Of a DNA stretch of 64,000 nucleotides, positions 53,814 to 64,000 are shown piece by piece. Source of the stretch: Gliomastix tumulicola (Eukaryota > Ascomycota > Sordariomycetes > Hypocreales > Bionectriaceae); contig BCHX01000005.1 of the NCBI GenBank assembly GCA_001599755.1, positions 1,852,209-1,916,208 on the forward strand. Direction: 5' to 3'. Both the position numbers and the translations under genes were made by a program. Numbering within the stretch: the stretch's first letter is position 1; each line of letters begins with the position of its first letter. The notes beneath the pieces were generated by a model. The model was given only the letters and a program-made list of their open reading frames with translations. It was not told the DNA's origin and did not search any database.

Positions 53814-56769
53814 TCACGAGCTCTGGATTGGGGGCCCACGGTGGGCAGGTGAGTTGTAGCTATGGTGCATTCTTGGGCCCTGCGTCCGGACTTGTCCTGC
53901 GTGAGGGCCGTTCCACGAGCCATTGTGACCGTGATATCTCGGCTTGGAGAAGTGCATCTGGTCATGCATCGGATTATGCGCCGAATGGGCGTGGTGTTGG
54001 CCCTGGGGTGGCGCCTGAGGTGGCTGTACCGGGAAGCTGCGTAGCGACTGGCTTAGTCTTCGCGGAGACGATAGGTCGTTGTCGCCATCGGCGGCCGATT
54101 CCTGCATGTCCAGGTAAGGCACAGGAGGCACATAGTGAGGATGCGGGCGGTAGCCGTGGTGCTGCGACCTTGCGCGGCGGCGACTCTTCTTGGAGCCCCG
54201 AGTTCGCAGACTCACAGGCGGGGGAGTCTTGGGTGGTTTCTGCTGCGTCGAGTCTATGCCTCCAGGACTCGCCGGCTCGCACACGGTTTCCAAAAAGTCG
54301 GGAGCCGAGAATCTCGTTCTCAGCGGTGGATGCACCCACCCCGAACGACTCTTGTGCATGGGCCGCTCTTGAGGAGGGGGAGGAGGAGGAGGGGGCATGT
54401 TGGCGGGCGTGTGGTATGCCCCATTATCCCTCGACATGGGGACGAATGCCTGGTCAAAGGCACTGTTGCCTGCCATATGTCGAATGTTGGCAATGCTGGC
54501 CATGTGAGCCTCGTAGCCCCAGATTTGCACGGTCTCAGCAAGATCTTCATCAACAGGCTCGACGTGTGACGGAACAGGTTTGACAACCACCGGCATTGAC
54601 TTTCGGAGGGTGGATCTATACTGTCGGCTTGACGGTTTGGGGGAGAGTAGCGATCTCGACCTGTTGATGTTTGATGGCCTGGGCATTGACTGTTGGTCGT
54701 CGGTCCGTTGTCGATCCTGAGCACGACTCTTGTTCTCCGTCGACGATGAAGCATCTTCGGCTTCGGCCTCGTCCTCTCCGCTGCCGACGCTGATGATTGT
54801 CTTGAGAGTATCTCTGCTCTGCTCCATTCTCAGAGGATGTTTCTCCGCTGAGGCTTGGATTACCTGGAACCCGTGCTCTCTCAACTTGTGTTCCGCGTCA
54901 GATGGCATTGGTGTTGTGTCTTGAACGATGTATGTAGCATCATGAGGTAGACTGCGTCGTTTCGATTTGAGAAGCCGCTTGAGCTTGCTCGGCTGGCTGG
55001 CTCGATCGTCTCCTTTTCTCGGCGATGAGCCTGGGTCGATGTGGTCCTCGTCTGTTGTCGGAGCGTCCGGGAGCGAGGCGCCCCGAGAATGTGTTGAGCT
55101 CGCACGGGATCTTGGCGTGCTCAAGTCCATGGATCGAGAGTCCCTCGACTTTCTCGATAACAAGGAAGACAACATGGCACTGCCGCGAGCTCGCAACGAA
55201 TGCTGTCGCTGGACCGCAGCTCCCTGCTCTTCATCAGGACTTGTTTCAATGTGTTCCTGGGACGGCCCGGGGCCGTCCACACTGGGGAAGGCCGATGACT
55301 TGTCTTGATCGCCTAGAGGCTGTCGGGATCCGTCCATCTCTTGGCTTTCTCCTGACGTTTTCCCGGCTGACTTTGAGTCGGAATCTGACGCAATCGAGTT
55401 ATTCGAGGCATATCCACTGTCTAGAGTTGTCGATGGCACAGAGAGTTGGCGCCCTTGATCATGCTCGCCCGAACTGCGGTCTTCGGAAGAATTAGAGCCA
55501 TCTGAGCTGGAAGCCCTGATCTCTGATCCTTCATCCCGAGGTGCGTCTTCCGATTCTGCGTTGGTGGTGGCTGGACCTGTAATGGTAGGGCGCGACGATG
55601 CGCTCGATTCGGGTGCTGAAAGTTGAACGTCTGCATCTTCAAACGCGGGCGCGTCAACCACCAGCTTGGCTGTATCCTCCACAGTAGAGGCCAGAGTGTC
55701 TGGCGCCTTGGACGGCTCACTGTGTACATGGTCCGATGTGATGGGCCAATGATGCGTGTCTTCACGGACGGGAACGTATTCGTGCGTCGGCGCCGAGGTG
55801 TGATTGGTGATACGTAAAGACCCGAATGGCACTCCGCCGAGTTGCCTGTAATCACCATCGGAAGGCGTGGCTGCTCGGATCCTCTCTTCGGTAGCTATTG
55901 GTGTCACCGGCATAGATTGGCGACGGCTGATCTTGGCCCTGGGAATCGCATGACTGGTGCTGGCGGGAGCCAGTGGGAGGCTCTTTCGGAAACTGGCTCT
56001 TGTCTGGAATTGAGACTCTGCTGGAGTAAGGCGGGTTGCGGCACCCGGGGTCTGCCCAAAGGACGACCTCCGTGCCAAGTAAGGCGCTCTCTCTGAATGG
56101 AAGTGGGCTCCCACTGTCGGTTCGGGGCTCACAGCCGGACTTCGTGCCTGGTACAAGTCTGTTGGCGCTTCGACCTGGAGATTCGCTGATTGGTCATGCA
56201 GCTCAGTTGTCTTCGGATCCTTTTGAGCTATGCCCTCGCTGGAGACTGGTCTTGACCTGGAAATAGAGTTAGACGGGCTTGATATGCTATTCTCGTGCAA
56301 GTGTAACCCACTGTATGGTTGGACTCAGTGTCTTGGTGGCGGCCTGCACCATTGACTTGGGTCTGATGACACCGTTGAACCTCCCCGTGGTACTGCCGGT
56401 GCTCTCGCTCCGAGTCACGCCTTCCGGCTCAGATTTGGAAGACACAGACCGGATCAGCCCGCTCAATCGCTTTGCTCCTCGAGACAGGGGCTCTTGATCG
56501 CCTGTGTCTGGAACCTCGACATTCCCCAGCTCGCCCGAAACACCATTGACGGCAATCTGAGGTGTTTCAGCCACCTCGTGGTTCAGCGTCGGGGAAGGTC
56601 CAACAATATAAGAGCTCGGGTGCTGGGCGTGGACGGATACGTTCGATCGAGTGGCATTTAGACGGTCGAGGTTGTCTTTGACGGGGTTTGAAGCATGGTT
56701 GCCCACCCGCGGTTTCGACAGCTTCTGAGGAGCCCGCCGAGGCTTCTCAGAAGACGGATTATTCCCCAT
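53814..56769 (-). CDS. large disordered protein with N-myristoylation-type start
   Basis: Two exons, 56769-56312 and 56256-53814, with a 55-bp phase-2 intron (donor GTGGGT, branch TCTAAC, acceptor CCAG) joining LSPTIQ to SRPVSSEG. Product 966 residues. The N-terminus MGNNPSSEKPRRAPQK has Gly2, Ser at position 6 and following basic residues, a good N-myristoylation signal with a basic second anchor, so membrane attachment is likely. The rest is Ser/Pro/Thr-rich and disordered, with short basic clusters (KLKRLLKSKRRS, SKKSRRRARS), a Pro8 run near residue 815 and a short block DLAETVQIWGYEAHMASIAN that could be a folded or binding segment. The C-terminus is His/Gln/Pro-rich. The many RSxS sites suggest regulation by kinases. 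I do not recognise the family; a plasma-membrane or polarity scaffold would fit. Confidence 0.75.
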
Positions 56770-58059
56770 GGGGAACGACAGAAAAGGAACAAGAAAACGA
56801 GGGTATGAAGTCGTGCAGCGAACGAATGGTAACTCGGCGGAGACGGACAAGGTCGATGGCGGGATTGGTTGGCTGTGTAAGTAGCGAAAGCTCGCTGTTG
56901 GTCGTGACAGTATTAACACACTTGCTGCCTTCGACTTGCCATGCTGTCTTCCTCCCGTCCCCACGCTGCAAAAAAAAAACGAACGAAAAAGAAAAAAGGG
57001 AAGAAAAAGAGACTGATTCAGTACAGTCAGATCAGGCAGTGAGAGGAGGATGGGAAATGATGGGTATCGGATGTTTAGGGGCGATGCGGCAGTAGTAAAA
57101 GGCCGTGGGGTGGAAACTGGATCGGTGAAATGGTGGATGTCAGTGATGAGCGCACTTTCCGTCACTTCCAAGCCACTAACGAAAGGGGACTTAGCAAGGC
57201 AGGAGGAGGCTGTGGGTTGCAGCGCGATAGGTATCGTCACGGCGGATGTTGTATGAGACGGTACTTTACGTGTGCAATCAGCGTGGGGACCAGCTTCAGG
57301 TTTGAGGCAAGCGCGATCTATCTGGCGGTACTCTCTTTCCTTGGCGGCAGTTTTCTGTCTTTTTCGGTCGGCGAATAAAATAGAACAGGACTTCTTGTCC
57401 AGCCCAACACGACATCGAATACGAATACCGCTCACAAGATTCGGATCCCCCAGATTTTGACAGCGCCGGTCCTGACCCTTGGGCTTGAGGCCTCCTGCCG
57501 GTCCTACGGTGCTTGGACGGATACGGCAGATCGGGTTGCATGCGGACAGGAATGCAGCCACGCCCGCCAACGCAAGAACCAGACGAAAACAGGGTCCTGC
57601 AGGGCACCTTGCCAGCAAAATTATCAGCGCTTCTACGGACTACGGACTACGGATGCGCTGTGCGGCGCGCCGATGCTGACACGGACGGGGATTATCGCAA
57701 TCTGTCGCCCATAATGACCACTTCTCCTATCTCTCGATCCCCGTTGACGGATTGGCTCGATCCCGCCTGCTAATGTCGAGTGGAGTGTTTCACTTGGTCA
57801 ACCAAGGAAGTTCTCACTTGGCGCTGGGAAATGGAGGATAGGCTTCAATCGCCCTCTGAGCGAGAGCTCCATGGCCAATCAAACTGCCCATGCTAGGCAG
57901 CGCAATAGTTGGCGGGAGGGTGGATTGGCTGGACAGCCAAGGAGCATTTCTTCCGTATGTGCACGAAACTTGATTGAGGACTGAGATGCAAATGGTGATA
58001 AAATGCCATGTTATAGGCATGGTCGGCGGCACTTTCTGCGATTCATGATCCCTCGATAC
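56770..58059. other. upstream leader / intergenic, no supported gene
   Basis: About 1.3 kb upstream of the disordered-protein gene. The minus-strand frame stays open to about 57618 with low-complexity, C/T-rich leader-like sequence. Nothing convincing between 57620 and 58059. Confidence 0.45.
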
Positions 58060-58413
58060 CTAATAGTCATCCTCGCCAATCACGTACGTGCAGCCATCGT
58101 CGCCGGTCAGGACTTCGTGCACCCGACCAGCGTCCACGTCCACGCGCTCGCCTGGGCCATAGGTCTTCATCTCGTTGTCCTCCTCGTTGGGGTACCAGAC
58201 CGTCATCTCTCCCTCGACAATGAAATGGGTTGTCAGAGAGACGTGCGAGTGAGGGGCGTAATGGTAACGGCTAAGGTACGAAATCGCCACCTTGTCAGCT
58301 TTGACCCCTCGCTCGTCATGCTACTGTCCTATAAGAACGTACGGGCCATCAGTCCAGGTAAAAACGTGCTCGAAGCCCCAGGCGCGGACCTGGTCCTCGT
58401 GCTCTGTGCCCAT
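58060..58413 (-). CDS. small cupin-domain protein
   Basis: Two exons, 58413-58343 and 58270-58060, with a 72-bp phase-2 intron (donor GTACGT, branch AGCTGAC, acceptor TTAG). Product 93 residues. Exon 1 gives MGTEHEDQVRAWGFEHVFTW and the join continues as DGP-RYHYAPHSHVSLTTHF. The cupin motifs are visible: HSHVSLTTHFIVEGEMTV (motif 1, metal-binding HxH) and GERVDVDAGRVHEVLTG (motif 2 with His). The last strand is CTYVIGEDD. Single-domain cupins of this size form metal-binding beta-barrel dimers; no substrate can be assigned. The first exon is short but supported by the clean join and splice signals. Confidence 0.85.
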
Positions 58414-60660
58414 GATGTCTGGCAAGGGCAAGCGTCTCTTTTGATGTCCGGCGATCGAGTTTGTTTGAGCTTAGCGTCTTGTGGAAGCGCGAGATGGGAA
58501 GATGGAGTGGCTGGGAGAGACAAGACAGGATGGCTTGCTTTCGGCGACTTGTTGGCGACCGTGTGTGGCTTATCATCTTATCATCATATCTCCCCGTCCG
58601 TCGCTACCTCTTATCTTATCATGGTGACATCGGCCCCACCTGTCACACCCCAGCATTGAGCTGTCTTCCGCCGTTCCGAATCACCGGCCCTGGACGCCTG
58701 TCCAATCGAGGCCCTGGAACGCAAATGAATGTGCTGTTATCGCTATTATTTGAAAACGTTATGGAGGATGGTAAGATTACTGCCGCCGTTAGAGGAGCAG
58801 AGCGACTGCAACGCGGACAACGCCGAGCGAGGCACAGCTTCACGCCTTGCCTATACACGTCGGAACCCCACAAAATGGTTCGCCCGGCGTGTGTGGTGCC
58901 CGTGTGTTTAAACAAAAAAAAGGGAGTTAATGAAAGGGAGCCCGGGAGCACTCCGCCTGCTAGTGACGACATGGCGGCGGCCGAGATGGAGAGAAGATGG
59001 AGATGAGGACCCAAGGCGCAGTCGTCCAGCGCATCTGCACAGACAGGGCTCAGCCGGCGATGCACACATCTCTCCCTCTACCGGAGGAGGCACTGGATTA
59101 TCGTCCGATCTGAACCAGTGGGCGCACCAGACGCCGCATTCGCGCCCGTCCAACACTAGAGATGTTCCAGGCACAGCCACGCAAACTCAATGGCCAATAA
59201 AGGCCCGACGAGTGGGTTAGGTAATCGCCTGGACGGGCAGTCTGCCACTGAATCATTGGCCTGAGCCTGGCCAGATGTTTGACGAGTAGGTTAAACAACC
59301 CGTCCGAGTCGGCGGCGAGAGGCAATGAATGATTTGGCCTCGTATCCGTCCCCGGTCCTTGCTTGAAGGCACTTTTGCCCGCTGTCAACTGCAATGCAAC
59401 ACACGGCGCTCCAGCTGTCGCAATACGCACCGTGGCCAGCCGTTAAAGGCTGTGCTGGATGGTGCAGATGCAGTCGCAGTGTGCGGTGTCAATCCAATGT
59501 CACACTCGAGGTGGGACCTGGGGCTGATGTTGATGGTGGATGGTGGTCAGATTTTGGGCACCTGCGGCGGTTCTGAGGAGATGATTGACCAGTTCGTCGA
59601 GTGGCATGGCCGCACTTTAGGTACAATTGCCGGATTCTCTTGGTGGTGGCCATCTGCAGGCGCCGCTCGACCCATCTCCCACGTCGCTGCATGTTTCAAC
59701 CTGGCAGTCATTCCCAGCACACCTCGACTCGTACCGATCGTGTACCTGCTTTGTGTCTTAGACATGTCGGAGTGAGGTTCTGGGCCTCTGCGTAACCCCA
59801 CCTCGGATAGAAACATGGGACTGGTAGGATTCGTGAACCAAGGTCGGACCCAGGCGAGAGGGGGCTTCCCGCGAATCTAGGCCGTCGTAATGGATGGCAC
59901 ACGCCCGTCGCAATCGGGCTGAAGAATAGAGGCATGATGTAACTGGTGGAGGGCGCCCGTCCTGCAAAGGGAGGGCGTACTTGGCTGGTACTTGAGAGGT
60001 ACGCCCGCGCGCGCCCGTGATTGGCCTGTCTGTGGACGTTTCGGTGGTGCAGCGCCCCAGACCAGCCTTACCAGTGGGGCGTTTTACAGGTGGTTACCGT
60101 CCTACAGGGCAAGTGCTGCAGGCGAAGCACCTGCGCTGCGTGATTAGCTGGAATTGGGACCCCTTGTCAACGAGTCTCTCTCTGATGGATCCCCTGAAAT
60201 AGCCACGCTTATCCGTCATACCTGACCTCTGGGTCTGACATTCTTTTTCGTCTTCCCCTCCCGCTGGTATTTCCTCTCTACGCTCGTCCTGTGCGGTCTG
60301 CCTCTGCTCTCTGCTCTCGCTTACTGCTCCTCTCTGTCTGTCCTCAACTCCTCAGTCCTCATCGCTATTGCATGTCGTCCTCAGCTTCCCTCCGAGGCTG
60401 AGTGCCTGTAGCCCCCCATGCCGCCTTAGATTCCGCCCAACGAGTCTCTCAACTCGCAAACCGCCCCTCGCCCTACGTCTGCCACCATGTCCATGTCCTG
60501 TGGGCTAATTGTACTGATCCTAATGCGACTTCCTTCTCCCTCCTTCTACTGCGCTGTGCGACTAATACGTGTCTTCCTCCTGTAGCCGGGCCGCCGCGAT
60601 GGCGACGCCCACGATGACGATCGAAGAAGCCGACGACGCGGCGGACGCCGGTCCCGTACG
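58414..60660. other. upstream region of phospholipase C, no other supported gene
   Basis: About 2.2 kb between the divergent cupin (minus) and phospholipase C (plus) genes. 60240-60600 is strongly C/T-rich and probably the transcribed leader; a possible leader-intron acceptor (CCTGTAG) lies at about 60579-60585. No further coding gene seen. Confidence 0.5.
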
Positions 60661-63499
60661 ATGTCTATCTTCGGCAACTCCAACGGGGAGTCGCTCGGTG
60701 CAATCAAGAAGATGGTTCACTTCACCGCGTTTCCCAGCCCCAAGCCCGAGACCTTCGCCTGGCGCAAGCCCAACTTCGCTCAAGAGGCATCGACCGCCAG
60801 CTCCTGCTTCAAGCCCCAGGCCCATATGACCAACATCAGACAGGAGATGCGGGATGTCATTGACAACGTATATAATCATCTGCGAGGCGACGAAGAGGAG
60901 CTGCCGAGAGCGAAGTTTGCAGCCTTCCTCAGGGACACCCAGGGCGAGGGAGACGTGCCGCTCGACAAGGACTCATACACCCTCGGAGACTTCATCTACA
61001 CCTGGATGATGCTGTATAGCCATCCTACGAAGACCCTACCGCCCAAGGACCTCTCGCGGCCGTTGACCAACTACTTCATCAACAGCAGCCACAACACCTA
61101 CTCGGTCGGGAACCAGCTCGCGTCCAAGAGCTCGCCAGATGCCTACCGGACCGTTCTCAGACGAGGCTGCCGCTGCATCGAGATCGATGTCTGGAACGGC
61201 AATACCGTCACACAGACGGCACCGTCCAACTCACACAGGGTTGAACACACTCGCGCGACCTCTGCTCTTACTGGGGAGTCTCTCCCGTACGTTGCCGACG
61301 CAGTCATGGGGTTTCTTGGGGAGAAGCAGGCGAGCCGATCTCGAAGCACGAGCACCAACAGCCGCAACAGCCGCGGTGGTGCTGAGAACGTCTCCCAGTC
61401 CTCCTGCGACACGGCCGTTCTGGATCCCAAAGAGTCTGGCGAAAGGCTCGACACGAAGCTCGACTCGAACCGGTTGACGCGACCCCGATCCCGCCAGGCC
61501 ATTCCCAAGGGCGAACCCATTGTGACGCACGGTTGGACCCTGACGGCCCCGTGCGGGTTCCGTGAGGTCTGCGTCGCCATCAAGGAGTCGGCCTTTGTTG
61601 ACAACGAGCTCCCTGTGATTGTCAGCCTTGAGGTGCACGCCGACGCGGAGCAGCAGGAGGTCATGGCTAGGATCATGAGAGAAGAGTGGCAGGAGATGCT
61701 CGTCGACATGCCGCTGGAGGGATGCGACCCCAAGTTCAGGGTCCCCCGACTTGGGGATGTGAAGAGAAAGATCTTCGTCAAGGTGAAGCGGGCACCAGCG
61801 AGAATCGTGGCAACACACAACACCGTCAACAATCCTCCTGTCTTTGTGAGCGACGAGGACGGCACCGAAGAGTACGAGGACGAGAAGACCCCGACGGGCC
61901 CTCCTAGGAAGACCGCGTCAGAGCCTCTCATCTTGTCCAAGCCGGAACCAGAGCTCCCCAACTTTCCAATCTGTCCGGCGCTTGCCGAGCTCGCCGTCTA
62001 CACTCGCAGCGAGCGCTTCAAGGGCTTCGACACGCCAGAGGCCAAGAAGCCAACACACATCTTCTCCATCAGCGAGAACAAGATTCTAGAGCTCAACGAG
62101 AAGGATCACATGGCCATGTTCAAGCACAACAAGAACTTCTTCATGCGGGCCTTCCCCGCTGGACGAAGAATCGACAGCTCGAACCCGGACCCCAGCCTGT
62201 TCTGGCGCAAAGGCGCCCAGATGGTGGCCATGAACTGGCAGCATACCGACGAGGGCATGATGCTGAATGAAGGCATGTTCGCCGACGAGGACGGCTGGGT
62301 CCTGAAGCCGCCGGGCTACCTGACCTCGGACAAGATGAGCGAGACCCAGGAGCAAGCGGCGCCGGGCCAGATGTTCGACCTCACCATCACCATCTACGGG
62401 GGCCAGCATGTCCGGGGAGCGCCCGACGACAGCGATGACGGCAAAAGCAACGCTGATGCAAACGACATTAACCCCGTGATCAAAGTCGAGCTCCACGTTG
62501 AGAAGAACAACATCTCCAAGGACGCCCAGATGCAGGGGTCAGACTACAAGAAGAAGGCCGACTCGGCCAAGACGGATCATCCTGATTTCGGCCGCGACGG
62601 CTTCACGGTGCACTTCCGGGACATACCCAAGGTCGTACCGGAGCTGAGCTACGTCAGGTAAGTCAATGGCGTTCCCATCCCAATGATCAGCATGTGTGTG
62701 TGTGTGTGTGTGTTGTTTGTGTCCCTCGAGCAAGTGCAAGCTGGTTGCCCGTTTGGGCGCGACGATCTCAGAGCAGCCGTGTGACAAGCCATATGTAGGC
62801 TGGCCCTATATATATGCATTGTTCCGTGTTGTGATACGCTGCTAGCTCGCTGTGACTCAGCGGTGTTGGGCGGCTCTGATTTGCCCTAGCTGCCGGCTGT
62901 GAACTTCCGGTGGCGAGTGTCGCGGTCGTTTCCTGATGGCCGCGGCCTCGGCGCTTTGCCGATTGCGGCAGCAGGCGTTGGTTGGTGCTGTCACTGGCCA
63001 GCTGAATCTCCGCCGTCGGCAACGACTCACCGCGAGCCACGTCAGAGGCCTTCACCGATCACCGCACAACGCCACACACCGGGGGGGGGGGGGGGGGGGG
63101 GGCCTGGATCTCACACTTCTTTGGTTGGAGGGGGAAAACAGGGGGGGGGGGGCACCGCACTGAACACCGCATTCGTATCTCGTCGGACGCGTACTGACAT
63201 GCTCCTCCTGCAGGTTCAAAATCGAAGACGAAGGTCGATTTAGCTCCTCGCTGATCTCGTGGGCGTGTATCCGTCTGGATCGCCTCCAGCAGGGATACCG
63301 CTTCATCACGCTAATGGACAAGAACGGCACGCCCATTGAGGGTGGCAAATTGCTCGTCAAAATCTACAAGTCGTACAGGGCCAACAGCACGCCCACCATG
63401 AAGAGTCCCAGGTCGTTGTTCCGCAAGTTGCTGCATGCTTTTCGCGCCTCCGTGCCACAGTCACAGGGTCGCGGTGATACCCCGAGCAAGAGCAACTAA
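60661..63499 (+). CDS. phosphoinositide-specific phospholipase C
   Basis: Two exons, 60661-62657 and 63214-63499, with a 556-bp phase-2 intron (donor GTAAGT, branch CTGAC, acceptor GCAG). Product 760 residues. A short EF-hand-like region precedes the X domain: NSSHNTYSVGNQ (His144, Asn145), CRCIEIDVWNG (Glu174, Asp176), PIVTHGWTLT (His290) and VIVSLEVHADAEQQ (Glu324), so the catalytic and calcium ligands are all present. About 100 extra Ser/Arg-rich residues lie between Asp176 and His290. The Y domain has FPAGRRIDSSNPDPSLFW, then GAQMVAMNWQ. A C2 domain follows (FDLTITIYGGQHVRG; exon 2 FKIEDEGRFSSSLISWACI). No PH domain is seen. The enzyme should cut PIP2 to diacylglycerol and IP3. An ATG at 60599 in another frame overlaps the start; the true N-terminus could differ. 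Confidence 0.93.
62693..62712. repeat. TG repeat (10 units) near the donor of the phospholipase C intron
   Basis: TG10 about 35 bases downstream of donor GTAAGT at 62658. Confidence 0.9.
63081..63102. repeat. G22 homopolymer in phospholipase C intron
   Basis: Perfect run of 22 G in the transcribed strand, followed 38 bases later by a second run of 12 G (63141-63152). Confidence 0.9.
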
Positions 63500-63969
63500 G
63501 CCAGAGTTAGGCTTTCCGTTTCGCAGCTAATGGAGAGCTGCTGTACTGGCGTTGGGGTGTTTTTGACGGATGGAAGGATGAGCATCGATCGACAACGCGC
63601 TCCCGTCTTGCTGATATTCTTTTTTTCTTCTTTTTCCTTTTGGATCCTATTATCTAGCTGGGGCTTTGCTTCTTTTGCTCTTCTCATGCATCATGCATGC
63701 ATGCTTTGCTGCGAGATTGTAAATCAGATTCCATGTATCAAGAAGCATGCTGTAGCTATTTCGAAGAGCGCGTTAGACCTAGTTTTAGACGGAGGGCGGG
63801 AACTCAATTGGATCTTTTTCTTGCCCTTTGTTCCAATATCGATCTGCATCCGTTGGGAATCTAGACCTGCCTCCCAACGCCTCTCTGTCCTCACCTGTGT
63901 GGCGAAACGCGTAACCGAGGTGTCGTATGATGCCTGAGCCGTACGAGCTGAATCCCTCTCACCCCGTAT

Positions 63970-64000
<31 letters not shown>
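63500..64000. other. 3' region of phospholipase C ending in a C29 run
   Basis: Probable 3' UTR and downstream sequence. A 135-codon frame at 63530-63937 is hydrophobic by composition but without recognisable content. Bases 63972-64000 are all C, running into the window edge. Confidence 0.6.

Noticed and set aside
63530..63937. 135-codon hydrophobic plus-strand frame after phospholipase C
   Set aside because: Hydrophobicity comes from T-rich 3' UTR-like sequence; no start context, domain or conserved pattern.
63972..64000. Terminal C run as a telomere
   Set aside because: Fungal telomeres are TTAGGG-type; no such repeats are present.
1..64000. CRISPR arrays, insertion sequences or operons
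   Set aside because: The window is eukaryotic with spliced genes; the tandem repeats seen are microsatellites without spacers, and no transposase or reverse transcriptase was found.

Overview
The window is nuclear DNA of a filamentous ascomycete (Pezizomycotina, most likely a Sordariomycete). Genes have one to six short introns (about 50-100 bp) with GTRNGT-like donors, CTRAC branch sites and YAG acceptors. The gene content fits: a HET-domain gene, a NACHT STAND protein with a DUF7708-like N-terminus, a hybrid histidine kinase, a mucin-like wall sensor, a DUF829/PaxU-like protein and a BBE-type flavoenzyme. I rebuilt exon structures by hand from splice sites and reading-frame continuity; they are not backed by transcript data.

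Layout. 1-9.4 kb: tail of an MFS exporter, a DUF829 hydrolase-like gene, a START-like (SRPBCC) gene, a Dabb gene with a mitochondrial-type leader and a conserved-looking 111-residue protein of unknown role. 10.3-18.3 kb: an accessory-looking island with a broken HET-domain gene, a flavin oxidase of berberine-bridge type and a seven-exon DUF7708-NACHT-propeller protein. 19.3-26.9 kb: a secreted Dabb protein, an ASCH/PUA-like protein, a protein-kinase relic, a small membrane protein, an APH-like kinase, a 47-codon candidate gene and a Cys-rich multi-pass membrane protein. 27.6-47.2 kb: conserved cellular genes, namely a hybrid histidine kinase, Mpv17/PMP22, YIF1, the SRP receptor alpha subunit and a giant coiled-coil protein. 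50.3-63.5 kb: a mucin-like single-pass sensor, a large disordered protein with an N-myristoylation-type start, a 93-residue cupin and a phosphoinositide phospholipase C.

How they fit together. YIF1 and the SRP receptor alpha gene are divergent across about 640 bp and both serve the early secretory route. The histidine kinase, mucin-like sensor and phospholipase C are signalling parts but are not arranged as a cluster. The HET/NACHT pair is the kind of region linked to allorecognition.

The most striking non-gene signal is the number of simple repeats inside introns. All three introns of the SRP receptor gene carry a different one (CA, CT, CCAACA). The flavin oxidase has CTGA repeats, the Cys-rich membrane gene a T22 tract, and the 556-bp phospholipase C intron has TG10, G22 and G12. 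In two introns the repeat unit itself spells the branch-site consensus CTGAC several times. No single dramatic new system is visible. The best leads are these repeat-bearing introns, an insertion of about 100 residues in the phospholipase C catalytic core, the HET/NACHT island with relics, and several unrecognised proteins.
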